A stretch of 64,000 nucleotides of DNA from Collinsella sp. (GCA_019414205.1 DXML01000009.1:1-64000); one strand, 5' to 3'. Shown: positions 17,306 through 25,899, counted from the first letter of the stretch. The notes: generated from the letters alone by a model not told the origin. Made by a program: numbers and translations.

Positions 17306-18404
17306 GGTGCGGTTGGGCATTTCCCTCTACCCGGAATTCGCCTCTGCCGAGGCGTGCCGAGAATACCTGCGCCTCGCCGCCCGTCACGGCTATCGCGTGC
17401 TGTTCGTGGCGCTGCTCGGCGTCCGCGATGAACGCGATGAAGTCACGGCACGTTACCGGGCTTTGACCGACGAGGCGCATGCGCTCGGCTTCGAGGTGTT
17501 CTGCGACGTGAACCCTTCGGTGCTTGCGCGATTCGGCGTGAATGCGAGCGTTTTGCGCGGCAAGCTCGATCTGGGATTTCTCCAGGAGATAGGCTGCGAT
17601 GTCATGCGTCTCGATCTCGGTCTCTCCGAGATGGAGGAGGCGTTTCTCACGCGCAACGAGGCGGGCATCGGGGTGTGCCTCAACGCCTCGGCAAACGCGT
17701 GCGACCACATCGGGGCGCTGCTCGCGAGCGGTGGGGAGCCGGCGCGCATCGTAGGCTGCCATAACTACTATCCGCATCGCTACACGGGTCTGACGCTCGA
17801 GTATTTTCTGACCTGCTCGCGTCGGTGGAAGGAGCGCGGGCTTCCGCTCCAGGCATTCGTGTCATCGCAGGAGCCGGAGGCCTTCGGCCCGTGGCCGGCA
17901 TGCGACGGTTTGCCTACGCTTGAGATGCATCGCGATCTGCCCGCCGCCGTGCAGGCCCGTCACCTCGTGCAACTCGGCTGCGTGGATGACATCATCGTGG
18001 GCAACTGCTTTGCGAGCGAGCGCGAGCTTGCGGCAATCGCTGCGGGCGTCGCAGCCCCGATGGCGTTCACCTTGCATCGCGCTCCCGGTTTGCCGAAGGA
18101 GCTTGAGCGGCGCCTGCGCCTCGGCCTGTCGTGTCGTCCCGAGCAAAACGGCTATCTCGTGCGCACCGTCGAGAGCCGGATGGTGAAAGGGGAGGTCGCT
18201 CCCTTCAACACGGTCGATATCCGGCGGGGCGATGTGCTCGTGGACAACGACGGTTACGGCCAGTATGCCGGCGAGGTTCAGATTGCGCTCGCGGCCATGG
18301 AAAACAGCGGGCGGACGAATGTGGTGGGGTATATCGATGGCGCGGAGCTCATGCTGCTCGACGGCCTGCGTGCGGGCACGCGCTTCACGTTCAATGTGGT
18401 CTAA
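17298..18404 (+). CDS. MupG-like (DUF871) TIM-barrel protein
   Basis: A 368-residue protein of the DUF871/MupG family. It has an N-terminal TIM barrel (RLGISLYPEFAS at the start, LGFLQEIGCDVMRLDLG, GCHNYYPHRYTGL) and a C-terminal cyclophilin-like beta domain with the conserved ending NVVGYIDGAELMLLDGL. The characterised member, Staphylococcus MupG, hydrolyses MurNAc-6-phosphate-GlcNAc. Here the partner genes are a cellobiose-type PTS and a GH1 enzyme, so the substrate may differ. An 8-bp overlap with the GH1 gene shows translational coupling. Confidence 0.85.
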   Translation: MREVRLGISLYPEFASAEACREYLRLAARHGYRVLFVALLGVRDERDEVTARYRALTDEAHALGFEVFCDVNPSVLARFGVNASVLRGKLDLGFLQEIGCDVMRLDLGLSEMEEAFLTRNEAGIGVCLNASANACDHIGALLASGGEPARIVGCHNYYPHRYTGLTLEYFLTCSRRWKERGLPLQAFVSSQEPEAFGPWPACDGLPTLEMHRDLPAAVQARHLVQLGCVDDIIVGNCFASERELAAIAAGVAAPMAFTLHRAPGLPKELERRLRLGLSCRPEQNGYLVRTVESRMVKGEVAPFNTVDIRRGDVLVDNDGYGQYAGEVQIALAAMENSGRTNVVGYIDGAELMLLDGLRAGTRFTFNVV

Positions 18405-18468
18405 CCGTCCGGACTGCGGCGGGGCGGTTAATCGAGTTGCGCGATGCGCCGCCCCGCGCATCTGCTGA

Positions 18469-19215
18469 TTACAATCGCAAGAGACGCACGCTCGTCTCCG
18501 CAAGAGCGGGGGCGAGCGTTTGCGTAGAGGTGCCGCGGATCTCGGCGAGCAGGGAGAGCGTGTGGGCGAGCGAGGCTTCCAGCTCTGCGGCGGAGCAGGG
18601 GGCATCGAGCCATGCGGGCGCATCCGTCTCCAAGAGCAGTGCGTCTTCCGGCAGTTGGCGCGCGTAGGCGCGCCCGCGCCTGGTCGCGAGCATGCACTCG
18701 TTGACCGAGACGAGGCACCCGAGCGCGCGCAGGCGGTTCAAGTCCTCGCCGCTGCCCGAAAACCAGTGGAAGATGCAGGTCGCGTGCGCGGGGAGGCCGT
18801 GGCGCTCGAGGATGTCGAGCGCTTCTGTGGCGGCGTGCACGGCATGGATGGACACGACGCGGCCCGCGCGCGGCTGCGCGGCGCAGGCGGCCACGATGCG
18901 GTCGAAGGCGCAGAGCTGCGCCGCGCGCGTCGATGCATGGGCGCGCGAGAAGTCGAGCCCGACTTCGCCCACGAATTCGTGGGCGGCGGCTTGGGCGGCC
19001 GCCCACGCAGCCGTCTTCTCGCCGGCAGGGCCCGCCTCGATGCGCCAGGGATGGAGCCCGGAAGCGACACGCACGTTGGGTGCCGCGGCGAAGCGCTCGC
19101 ACGCTGCCGGGTACTCGGACGGTGCGAGCGTGGCGTCGAGCAGGGCGATACCGCGTTGCCGTACGGCGGCTGCGACTTCTGGGCCGTTCGCCATGTGGCT
19201 CAGGTGGCAGTGCAT
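18469..19215 (-). CDS. TatD-family metal-dependent hydrolase
   Basis: A 248-residue amidohydrolase-fold protein. The metal-binding motifs are MHCHLSH at the start, GEVGLDFSR, SIHAVHA, CIFHWFSG and a final ETDAP, the full TatD set. TatD proteins are Mg-dependent nucleases or small-substrate hydrolases. I place the start at ATG 19215, where homology begins; the frame continues about 75 codons upstream through the tail of an unrelated ABC gene on the other strand, so that extension is not credible. It points toward and converges with the sugar operon. Confidence 0.82.
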   Translation of the reverse strand: MHCHLSHMANGPEVAAAVRQRGIALLDATLAPSEYPAACERFAAAPNVRVASGLHPWRIEAGPAGEKTAAWAAAQAAAHEFVGEVGLDFSRAHASTRAAQLCAFDRIVAACAAQPRAGRVVSIHAVHAATEALDILERHGLPAHATCIFHWFSGSGEDLNRLRALGCLVSVNECMLATRRGRAYARQLPEDALLLETDAPAWLDAPCSAAELEASLAHTLSLLAEIRGTSTQTLAPALAETSVRLLRL

Positions 19216-19317
19216 GTCGACGAGGCGATAGCCCCCGCCGGGGGCGCATCCTCGCCGGAAGGATTTGCGTTCCCGCGCACCTCGGACGGAGCGTCCGCCC
19301 GCCCGCCTCGCGCGCAG

Positions 19318-19518
19318 CAGCTCTCGACCATCACGGGCGCCGACCAGATTCTCGTTATGGACGCGGGGCGCATCGTGGGGCGCGGGCGGCACGATGAGCT
19401 GCTGCAAAGCTGCCCGCTGTACGCCCGCATGTGGCGTGAGCATCAGGGCGCGGCAGAGGTGCTCACGGACAAAAACGTGGAAGACTGGGCGGCCATCCGC
19501 CCCGAGGAGGCGAGGTAG
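19318..19518 (+). pseudogene. C-terminal remnant of an ABC half-transporter ATPase
   Basis: In the frame ending at the TAG of 19516-19518 the translation reads QLSTITGADQILVMDAGRIV, continuing GRGRHDELL...YARMWREHQ. This is the end of an ABC ATPase just past the H-loop. Walker A, signature and Walker B are all missing, and the match starts abruptly near 19318. It is the tail of a gene that would have paired with the intact half-transporter starting at 19519. The break coincides with the right edge of the sugar segment. Confidence 0.8.
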
Positions 19519-21261
19519 ATGTTCGCCATCGTAAAACGCATACTCGACGTGGCGGGAAGTTTCTCGCCTGCGTCGCGACGCAGTCTCATTGTTGGCATGG
19601 TGTGCAACGTCCTAAAAGCGTTCTTCATGTCCGGGATGCTTGCCGCGGTGTGGTGGGCGCTCGAGAATCGTGACCATATGGGTGCGGATGTGGCGCTGCA
19701 GTGCCTGGGCATCCTGCTGGCGAGCGTGGCGGGCCAGTATATCTTCCAATACCTCGTGGACATCAAGATGGACGCCGAGGGGTTCCACATCTTCCGCGAC
19801 ATGCGCCTGCGCGTGGGCGATCGGCTGAAGGGTGCTCCCATGGGCTATTTCTCCGAGCAGCGCCTTTCCGCCATCACCACCACGCTCACCACGACGCTGC
19901 ACCAGCTGGAGGAGTTCATGACCATCTGCCTCACCGGTCTTTCGGGTGGCGTGGCGATGGCGGTCATCATGAGCTTGTATTTCATGCTGTTCGCGCCGCC
20001 GGTGGCGTTCATCACGTTCGCGGGCATCGCCATGGGGCTTGTGGTGCTCGAATGGCTGCGCCGCCGCTCCACCGCGGTGACGCGCGAGGTAACCGCCGCC
20101 CAGGAGGCCATGACCGACAAGGTGATCGAGTACGCCCGCGGGATGGCGGTGCTGCGCACGTTCGCCACGCCCGACGAGGCGCTTGCCGAGGCGAAGGCGC
20201 CTTTCGAGCAGAAGCGCCTGACCGACTACCGTCAGGAGCAGGCGGCCCAGGGAATTCTCAAGCTCTATGCGCTGGTGTTCAATCTGGCGAGCTGCGCGGT
20301 GCTGTTCGCGGCGTGCGCCCTGTACCTCACGGGTGGGCTGCCACTCTCGTGGGCGCTCACGCTGCTCGTCGCCGCGTTCATGATCTATGGCGAGCTGATC
20401 AGCGCGAACAATAGCGCCTTTCTCACTAAGAAGATAGAGGGCGAGCTCGACCGCGTGGACGAGGTGTGCGCGGTTCCGCGTCAGGACACGACCGACGAGC
20501 CTCTTGCGCCGCGAGGTTTCGACCTGGCGATGGACGACGTGTCGTTCGGCTACGACGACCGGCGCGTCATCGACCACGTGACGCTTCGCATCCCCGAGGG
20601 CACCTCGTGCGCCATCGTGGGGCCAAGCGGGTCGGGCAAGACCACGCTGGTGAACCTGCTCGCGCGGTTCTGGGACGTCGATGAAGGATTCGTGAGCGTG
20701 GGCGGCGCGGACGTGCGTGACGGCACGGCGGAGAGCCTACTTTCGCATATATCCCTGGTGTTCCAGAACGTATACCTGTTCAACGAAACGGTGGAGAACA
20801 ACATACGGTTCGGGCGGCCGGATGCATCGCGCGATGAGGTGGTCGCCACGGCGAAGCGCGCGCGATGCCACGACTTCATCGAGCGCCTTCCGCAAGGTTA
20901 CGACACTGTGCTGGAAGAGGGCGGAGCCGACCTGTCGGGCGGCGAGCGGCAGCGCATATCCATCGCGCGCGCCATCATGAAGGACGCGCCCATCGTCATC
21001 CTGGATGAGGCGACCAGCTCCGTCGACCCCGAGAATGAGCATCTGCTCATGGAGGCGATCGGCGAGCTCACGCGCGGCAAGACGCTCGTCACCATTGCCC
21101 ACCGCCTGAACACGGTGCGCAACGCCGGCCAGATTCTCGTCGTGGACGCCGGCCACATCGTGCAGCGCGGCACGCACGACGAGCTCATGCGTGAAGACGG
21201 GATCTACCGCCGCTTCATCCGCATGCGCGAAGAGGCGGCCGACTGGAGGCTGGGGGCGTAA
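19519..21261 (+). CDS. ABC exporter half-transporter (permease-ATPase fusion)
   Basis: A 580-residue fused membrane and ATPase protein. Residues 1-320 hold about six membrane segments of the type I exporter fold. The ATPase has Walker A GPSGSGKTT, signature LSGGERQR, Walker B IVILDEAT and H-loop IAHRLN, all intact. Such proteins next to DtxR-like regulators often form heterodimers of the IrtAB/YbtPQ type. Here the upstream partner survives only as a tail, so this one must work as a homodimer, use a partner elsewhere, or be non-functional. The start is the ATG immediately after the remnant's stop. Confidence 0.88.
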   Translation: MFAIVKRILDVAGSFSPASRRSLIVGMVCNVLKAFFMSGMLAAVWWALENRDHMGADVALQCLGILLASVAGQYIFQYLVDIKMDAEGFHIFRDMRLRVGDRLKGAPMGYFSEQRLSAITTTLTTTLHQLEEFMTICLTGLSGGVAMAVIMSLYFMLFAPPVAFITFAGIAMGLVVLEWLRRRSTAVTREVTAAQEAMTDKVIEYARGMAVLRTFATPDEALAEAKAPFEQKRLTDYRQEQAAQGILKLYALVFNLASCAVLFAACALYLTGGLPLSWALTLLVAAFMIYGELISANNSAFLTKKIEGELDRVDEVCAVPRQDTTDEPLAPRGFDLAMDDVSFGYDDRRVIDHVTLRIPEGTSCAIVGPSGSGKTTLVNLLARFWDVDEGFVSVGGADVRDGTAESLLSHISLVFQNVYLFNETVENNIRFGRPDASRDEVVATAKRARCHDFIERLPQGYDTVLEEGGADLSGGERQRISIARAIMKDAPIVILDEATSSVDPENEHLLMEAIGELTRGKTLVTIAHRLNTVRNAGQILVVDAGHIVQRGTHDELMREDGIYRRFIRMREEAADWRLGA

Positions 21262-21265
21262 ACCG

Positions 21266-21439
21266 ATGAACAAGCAGCGTTCCACGGAATCCTCGGAGGA
21301 CTACCTGGAGGCCATCCTGCGCATCCGCTCCGAGCGCGGCTCCTGCCACAACGTGGACATAGCGTGCCTGCTGGGCTACTCCAAGGCGAGCGTCACCAAG
21401 GCGCTGGCGGGTCTGTCCACAGCCGGGCTCGCCGAGTGA
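21266..21439 (+). pseudogene. Truncated DtxR/MntR-type metal-dependent regulator
   Basis: The first 57 residues match the winged-helix start of DtxR-family repressors: TESSEDYLEAILRI, then VDIACLLGYSKASVTKALAGL. The reading stops at TGA 21437-21439, exactly where decayed IS3 sequence begins on the other strand. The metal-binding dimerisation domain is absent, so the protein cannot sense metal normally. It starts 4 bp after the ABC gene, so the intact ancestor was probably an iron- or manganese-regulated transport operon. Confidence 0.75.
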
Positions 21440-22005
21440 ATCCTGAAGTTGTCGTACCGGTGCACGTAGTCCGAGAGCCTGGCCCTCGGTATCCCGTCGG
21501 CCGACTCGTCGACGGCGTTGTCGTGGGGGCAGCCCTCGGCCGACAGCGACCTCTCTATGCCGAGGGCCTCGAGCATCAGGTCGATCTCGGCGTTGTCGAA
21601 CTCGCTGCCGCGGTCCGTGTGGAATACCTCGATGCCCGCGCTGCGCCGACACGGGGCAGCGGCCTCCGTTGGCCGCCATGGCCCTCACTTCCGAGCGTAT
21701 ACCGGCGCCGCTCGTCTTAAGACGTCGACCTCCATCCGGAGCCTGCGGTTCTCGCGCTGGGGCTCCAGGATCCGGTTCTACTCGGGCGTGCGGTTGTCGG
21801 CGGCGCGCGGCGAGCCGGTCGCGTTTATCGGCTTGACCCGCCTCTCCACGGTGCTCTTGCCGAGACCGCACTCGTCCATGGCCTCGCGCCTGGGCTTTCC
21901 GGCGTTGTGGAGATCGACTATCTTCCTCTTGAACTCGTCGGTGAAATGCCTCGGTCTGGGGCCGGTCGAGGCCGAGCCCTCGGTCCGGCTGGGGTAGCAT
22001 GTCGC
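21440..22005 (-). mobile_element. Decayed IS3-family insertion sequence
   Basis: On the minus strand the region 21940-21650 encodes an OrfA-like protein (HFTDEFKRKIVDLHNAGKPR, then GKSTVERRVKPIN and a DNRTPE motif) interrupted by an in-frame TAG after TPE, and ending in the usual MEVDVLRRA helix. Region 21645-21440 encodes the end of the OrfB transposase: FHTDRGSEFDNAEID, then CPHDNAVDES (normally DNAVIES) and YDNFRIHSA. Most of OrfB is deleted. It is a dead fragment that interrupts the DtxR-like gene; I could not define its terminal repeats. Confidence 0.8.
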
Positions 22006-22107
22006 TGCGGACCATTGTCTTTCCTCTCGTTGAATATCTAGGCGCTGACGATTCTAGGCGATGGCCCTCTCTTGCTTCTTACACCTCGATTGTGCGCGCT
22101 ACCCCCA

Positions 22108-22141
22108 GCGGGCCCGGATCGAGCGATTCGGGCCCGCTTTT
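22108..22141 (+). terminator. Rho-independent terminator
   Basis: Nine-base-pair GC arms GCGGGCCCG (22108-22116) and CGGGCCCGC (22129-22137) are followed by TTTT. It is probably the original end of the ABC/DtxR operon, left in place after the IS damage. Confidence 0.8.
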
Positions 22142-22160
22142 GGGGCCTGCCGGAAACCCG

Positions 22161-22369
22161 GTGGTCAAAAAGGGCCAAATATGAGTACTGTTACCAGTTT
22201 AGTGGCAGCCAAATGGCCTCAAAAATCGGTGCCAGAGGCCAAAAGTGCATCGATTTTCGTTCTTCAGAGTCGCGATCGGGCTCCAAACAAGGCGATTTTG
22301 CTGCTCTGGACCGGAAAATCGCTGCTACTAATTTGGTGACAGTACTCATATTTGGCCCTTTTTGACCAC
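22161..22369. repeat. 209-bp long inverted-repeat element
   Basis: Arms of about 49 bp, 22161-22209 and 22321-22369, are nearly perfect inverted copies, beginning GTGGTCAAAAAGGGCC and including ATATGAGTACTGT. The 111-bp centre has no evident gene and contains its own smaller inverted repeats. No ribosome site or conserved protein is seen on either strand. It could be a MITE-like non-autonomous element or a very large hairpin. Confidence 0.7.
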
Positions 22370-22412
22370 TGCCCCTTGGTCCAGGGACAAAACAGGCTGC
22401 TCGAATCATGGG

Positions 22413-22463
22413 GCGGGTCCATTTTCGACTATCCTCAGCTTGCCAGTTCGAAAATGGACCCGC
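22413..22463. repeat. Perfect 16-bp inverted repeat
   Basis: GCGGGTCCATTTTCGA (22413-22428) is repeated exactly inverted at 22448-22463 with a 19-base loop. It lies between the long palindromic element and the nadA operator. There is no T-tract, so its function is unclear. Confidence 0.7.
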
Positions 22464-22491
22464 TCCAAGATTGAATCTTTATTCCAACTTT

Positions 22492-22535
22492 ACACCTGGC
22501 TTTACAGCTGTCTTGTCAGCTGTAAAGCCAGGTGT
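22492..22535. promoter_or_regulatory. Candidate NiaR operator upstream of nadA
   Basis: A perfect inverted repeat with 19-bp arms, ACACCTGGCTTTACAGCTG (22492-22510) and its complement (22517-22535), with a 6-base centre TCTTGT, lies 41 bp before the nadA start. The niaR gene closes the same operon, and NiaR proteins bind palindromes ahead of NAD genes, so this is the natural operator. There is no poly-T tail to suggest a terminator. Confidence 0.6.
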
Positions 22536-22576
22536 CATACTAAAGCCCCAAGATTCGCCAAAAGAGAGGGGCCTTG

Positions 22577-23602
22577 ATGGCACAGAGCGCGAACATGGAT
22601 GCGTCGGAGCTTGCACGCGATATCGCGGCCGGCCTAGCATCGGCAACGACGGCAACGGAGCGCGCGGCACTGGTGCCCGCAGAGCTTGTCGAGGCTATTC
22701 AGCAACTAAAAACCCAACGTGACGCAGTGATCCTGGCGCACTACTATGTGGCGCCCGAGGTCCAAGCCGTTGCCGATTACGTCGGCGACAGCTTCTATCT
22801 GGCAAAGCTCGCCAAGAGCCTGCCGCAGCAGACTATCGTGCTGTGCGGCGTGGAGTTTATGGGCGAGAGTGCCAAGCTACTCAATCCCACCAAGACCGTG
22901 CTGTTACCCGAGCCGGGCGCGGACTGTCCCATGGCGCACATGGTCAAGCGCGAGACGGTCGACGCGGCGCGCGCCGAGTACGGTGACGACCTAGCTGTCG
23001 TCTGCTACGTCAACTCGACGGTCGAAATCAAGAGCTGGAGCGACGTGTGCGTCACCAGTTCCAACGCCGTCAAGATCGTCTCCGAGCTGCCGCAGCAGCA
23101 TGTCCTGTTCATCCCAGACCAAAACCTGGGCCGCTTTGTGGCCGAGCAGGTGCCCCAAAAGCACGTCATCCTCAACAACGGCTACTGCCCGCGTCATCAC
23201 ATCATTACCGTCGAGCAGATCGTCGACGCGCAGGAGGCCCACCCCAACGCGCTCGTGCTGGCGCACCCCGAGTGCAAGGCCGACGTCCTAGCCGAGGCCG
23301 ACTACATCGGCTCTACTGCCGGCATCATCAAGTATGCCGAGGAGTCGGACGCGAGCGAGTTCATCATCGTGACGGTCCGCGGCGTGCTCTACGAACTTGA
23401 GCGCCGCTGCCAGGGCACCGGCAAGAAGTTCTACTTCCCTGCGGTGCAGCCCACCTGCGTCAACATGGATCTCATCACGCTCGAAAAGCTCGTGCACTGC
23501 CTGGAGACGGGCGAGGGCGAGGTGCAGATCGGCGTGTCGGACGAAGCCGCCGATCAGGCCAAGCTCACGCTCGACCGCATGCTCGAGTACGCGGCGCGCT
23601 AA
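22577..23602 (+). CDS. nadA: Quinolinate synthase NadA
   Basis: A 341-residue NadA, condensing iminoaspartate with dihydroxyacetone phosphate to quinolinate in de novo NAD synthesis. The three conserved [4Fe-4S] cysteines are visible in VLCGVEFMGE, AHPECKADV and AVQPTCVNMD, and the AHYYVAPEVQ substrate segment is intact. GAGAGGGG precedes the ATG at 22577; a TTG directly before it is an unlikely alternative start. It is the first gene of nadA-nadB-nadC-niaR. Confidence 0.95.
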   Translation: MAQSANMDASELARDIAAGLASATTATERAALVPAELVEAIQQLKTQRDAVILAHYYVAPEVQAVADYVGDSFYLAKLAKSLPQQTIVLCGVEFMGESAKLLNPTKTVLLPEPGADCPMAHMVKRETVDAARAEYGDDLAVVCYVNSTVEIKSWSDVCVTSSNAVKIVSELPQQHVLFIPDQNLGRFVAEQVPQKHVILNNGYCPRHHIITVEQIVDAQEAHPNALVLAHPECKADVLAEADYIGSTAGIIKYAEESDASEFIIVTVRGVLYELERRCQGTGKKFYFPAVQPTCVNMDLITLEKLVHCLETGEGEVQIGVSDEAADQAKLTLDRMLEYAAR

Positions 23603-23605
23603 GCC

Positions 23606-23640
23606 AATGTGACATAAGGGACCATCCCTTATGCCACATT
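23606..23640. repeat. Short palindrome between nadA and nadB
   Basis: AATGTGACATAAGGGA (23606-23621) and TCCCTTATGCCACATT (23625-23640) form a 16-bp stem with one mismatch and a 3-base loop. It has no T-tract. It resembles a repetitive extragenic palindrome and could stabilise the nadA part of the message. Confidence 0.65.
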
Positions 23641-23658
23641 ACAAGGGAGAGGATTCCT

Positions 23659-25035
23659 GTGGAAACCAAACAATACCCCGATATGGAGTGTGACGTCGTC
23701 ATTGCCGGTTGCGGCGTGGCGGGCCTGTATGCGGCTCTCAATCTGCCGACGAGCACGCGCGTGATCATGCTCTCCAAGGGCGCGGTCGACGAGTGCGACT
23801 CGATGCTCGCGCAGGGCGGCATCTGCGTACTACCCGAGGGTTCTGACTACGATGCCTTCTTTGAGGACACCATGCACGCCGGCCATTACGAGAACCGCCG
23901 CGAGAGCGTCGACATCATGATCCGCTCGAGCCGCTCGGTCATCAACGACCTGCTAGCCATGGGCGTGGACTTTGAGCGCAAGGCCGACGGCAGCCTCGAC
24001 TTTACCCGCGAGGGCGCGCACAGCCGCCCGCGCATCGCCTTCCATGCCGATATTACGGGTAAGGAGATTACGACCAAGCTGCTCCAGGCTGTCCGCAAGC
24101 TGGACAACGTGCAGATTCTCGAACACGTTGCCATGACCGACATCCTGACCGCCGAGCGCGATGGCGCCACGGTGTGCACCGGCGTCGTCGCCGTCGCCGT
24201 GGACGAGGACGATTCAGCTCGTCCCGCCGACGAGCTGACAAATGCCGCCGAGGGCGTGCATGCCGGCGAGCCGTTTAAGATTCATGCCCGCCATACGCTG
24301 TGGGCAACGGGCGGTATCGGTGGCGTGTACGACCACTCGACCAACTACCCGCAGCTCACCGGTGACGCCTGCTACATCGCGCAGGAGCACGGCATCACGA
24401 TGGAGCACCTGGACTACGTGCAGATCCACCCCACGGGCCTGTTCTCGCCGCAGCCGGGCCGCACCTTCCTGATCAGCGAAAGCTGCCGCGGTGAGGGCGC
24501 GATTCTGCTCAATGCCGCCGGCGAGCGTTTTACCGACGAGCTGCAGCCGCGCGACGTTGTCGCCGCCGCCATCCGCGAGCAGATGAAGCAGGACGGCACC
24601 GAGCACGAGTGGCTGAGCTTTGCTCCCGTCGAGCGCGACGTGGTGACCGGGCACTTTGCCAATATCCGCGCGCGCTGCCTGGAGGACGGCCGCGACATCT
24701 TGGACGAGCCCATTCCCGTCACACCCACGCAGCACTACTTTATGGGCGGCGTATGGGTCGACAAGGACGGCCGCACTTCGATGCCCGAACTCTACGCCGC
24801 CGGCGAGACGGCCTGCAACGGCGTTCACGGCAAGAACCGTCTAGCTTCCAACAGCCTGCTCGAGTCCCTAGTCTGGGGTCGCCGCGCTGCGTGGCGTATG
24901 CGCACCGGCGGGTCGCTAGCCGTGGAGCAGGCGGGCGAGCCCGTGCTCGATGGACGCCATCGCGCCCTGAGTTCCGATACCCTTGCAATCGATGATTTGG
25001 CCCGTGCCGCCGGCACGCAGGCCGTGGAGGAGTAG
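23659..25035 (+). CDS. nadB: L-aspartate oxidase NadB
   Basis: A 458-residue flavoprotein that oxidises aspartate to iminoaspartate for NadA. The FAD-binding motif IAGCGVAGLYAAL is at residues 14-26. The succinate-dehydrogenase/fumarate-reductase family segments are seen in LAQGGI, FHADITGKEI and HGKNRLASNSLLESLVWG. The start is GTG at 23659, preceded by AGAGGA; no ATG fits as well. It is slightly shorter than E. coli NadB (540 residues), mainly at the C-terminal helical domain, as in many anaerobes. Confidence 0.94.
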   Translation: METKQYPDMECDVVIAGCGVAGLYAALNLPTSTRVIMLSKGAVDECDSMLAQGGICVLPEGSDYDAFFEDTMHAGHYENRRESVDIMIRSSRSVINDLLAMGVDFERKADGSLDFTREGAHSRPRIAFHADITGKEITTKLLQAVRKLDNVQILEHVAMTDILTAERDGATVCTGVVAVAVDEDDSARPADELTNAAEGVHAGEPFKIHARHTLWATGGIGGVYDHSTNYPQLTGDACYIAQEHGITMEHLDYVQIHPTGLFSPQPGRTFLISESCRGEGAILLNAAGERFTDELQPRDVVAAAIREQMKQDGTEHEWLSFAPVERDVVTGHFANIRARCLEDGRDILDEPIPVTPTQHYFMGGVWVDKDGRTSMPELYAAGETACNGVHGKNRLASNSLLESLVWGRRAAWRMRTGGSLAVEQAGEPVLDGRHRALSSDTLAIDDLARAAGTQAVEE

Positions 25036-25038
25036 ACC

Positions 25039-25899
25039 ATGAATCCCATTACCATGAAGCTCGTCGTCGATGATCTGATTTTGCAGGCTCTGCGCGAGGA
25101 CATCACGTTTGAGGACGTGAGTACGGCGAGCGTGTGCCCCACGGCGCGCCCCGCTACCGTTGAGCTCATCGCCAAGGCCGACGGCATTATCGCCGGCCTG
25201 GACGTATTCGCCCGCACCTTTGAGCTGCTGGATCCGCAGAGCTCCGTGTTGTTCGATGTCTCGGATGGCGACGAGGTACACGCCGGCGACCACGTGGGCC
25301 AGGTGCGCGGCGACGCGCGCGTGCTGCTTTCGGGCGAGCGCGTGGCGCTCAACTACCTGCAGCGCATGAGCGGCATCGCTACTTACACGCATCGGATGGC
25401 GGCTGCGCTCGAGGGCACCAAGACCGTGCTTGTCGACACGCGCAAGACCACGCCGGGCATGCGCGTCTTCGAGAAGGCCGCAGTCGAGATCGGCGGTGGC
25501 AGCAACCACCGCTATAACCTGTCGACGGCTGTCATGCTCAAGGACAACCACATCGACGCCGCCGGTGGCGTGGCGCGCGCGATTGAGATGGCGCGCGCCC
25601 ATGCGTCGTTTACCACGACGGTCGAGATCGAGTGCGAGAACCTGGACATGGTACGCGAGGCCGTGGAGGCCGGTGCCGACATCATCATGCTCGACAACAT
25701 GACCCACGATGACATGGCTGCCGCGATTGAGCTTATCGCCGGTCGTGCCAAGACCGAGTGTTCGGGCAACGTGGATGCCAGTAATATCCGCGCCCTGGCC
25801 GATCTGGGCGTCGACTTTATTAGCTCGGGCGCTCTGACGCACTCTGCGCCGATCCTCGACCTCTCGCTTAAGCACCTGCGTCTGCTGGACGGTAAATAA
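25039..25899 (+). CDS. nadC: Quinolinate phosphoribosyltransferase NadC
   Basis: A 286-residue NadC, converting quinolinate and PRPP to nicotinate mononucleotide. The family motifs DTRKTTPGMR, KAAVEIGGGSNHR, KDNHI, VEIECENLD and ISSGALTHS are all present. It starts 3 bp after nadB, and its stop overlaps the niaR start (TAATG), which indicates translational coupling. Confidence 0.96.
   Translation: MNPITMKLVVDDLILQALREDITFEDVSTASVCPTARPATVELIAKADGIIAGLDVFARTFELLDPQSSVLFDVSDGDEVHAGDHVGQVRGDARVLLSGERVALNYLQRMSGIATYTHRMAAALEGTKTVLVDTRKTTPGMRVFEKAAVEIGGGSNHRYNLSTAVMLKDNHIDAAGGVARAIEMARAHASFTTTVEIECENLDMVREAVEAGADIIMLDNMTHDDMAAAIELIAGRAKTECSGNVDASNIRALADLGVDFISSGALTHSAPILDLSLKHLRLLDGK

Noticed and set aside
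14366..17320. A 984-codon open frame on the minus strand
   Set aside because: It is the mirror of EIIC and GH1, which have strong motifs on the plus strand; its translation is Arg/His-rich low complexity, an artefact of GC-rich codons.
18520..19518. A single 332-codon plus-strand gene
   Set aside because: Only the last 66 codons are real (ABC tail); the rest is antisense to TatD.
22036..22576. A riboswitch ahead of nadA
   Set aside because: The structures are separate simple hairpins and a long palindrome; no conserved NAD-riboswitch core was recognised.
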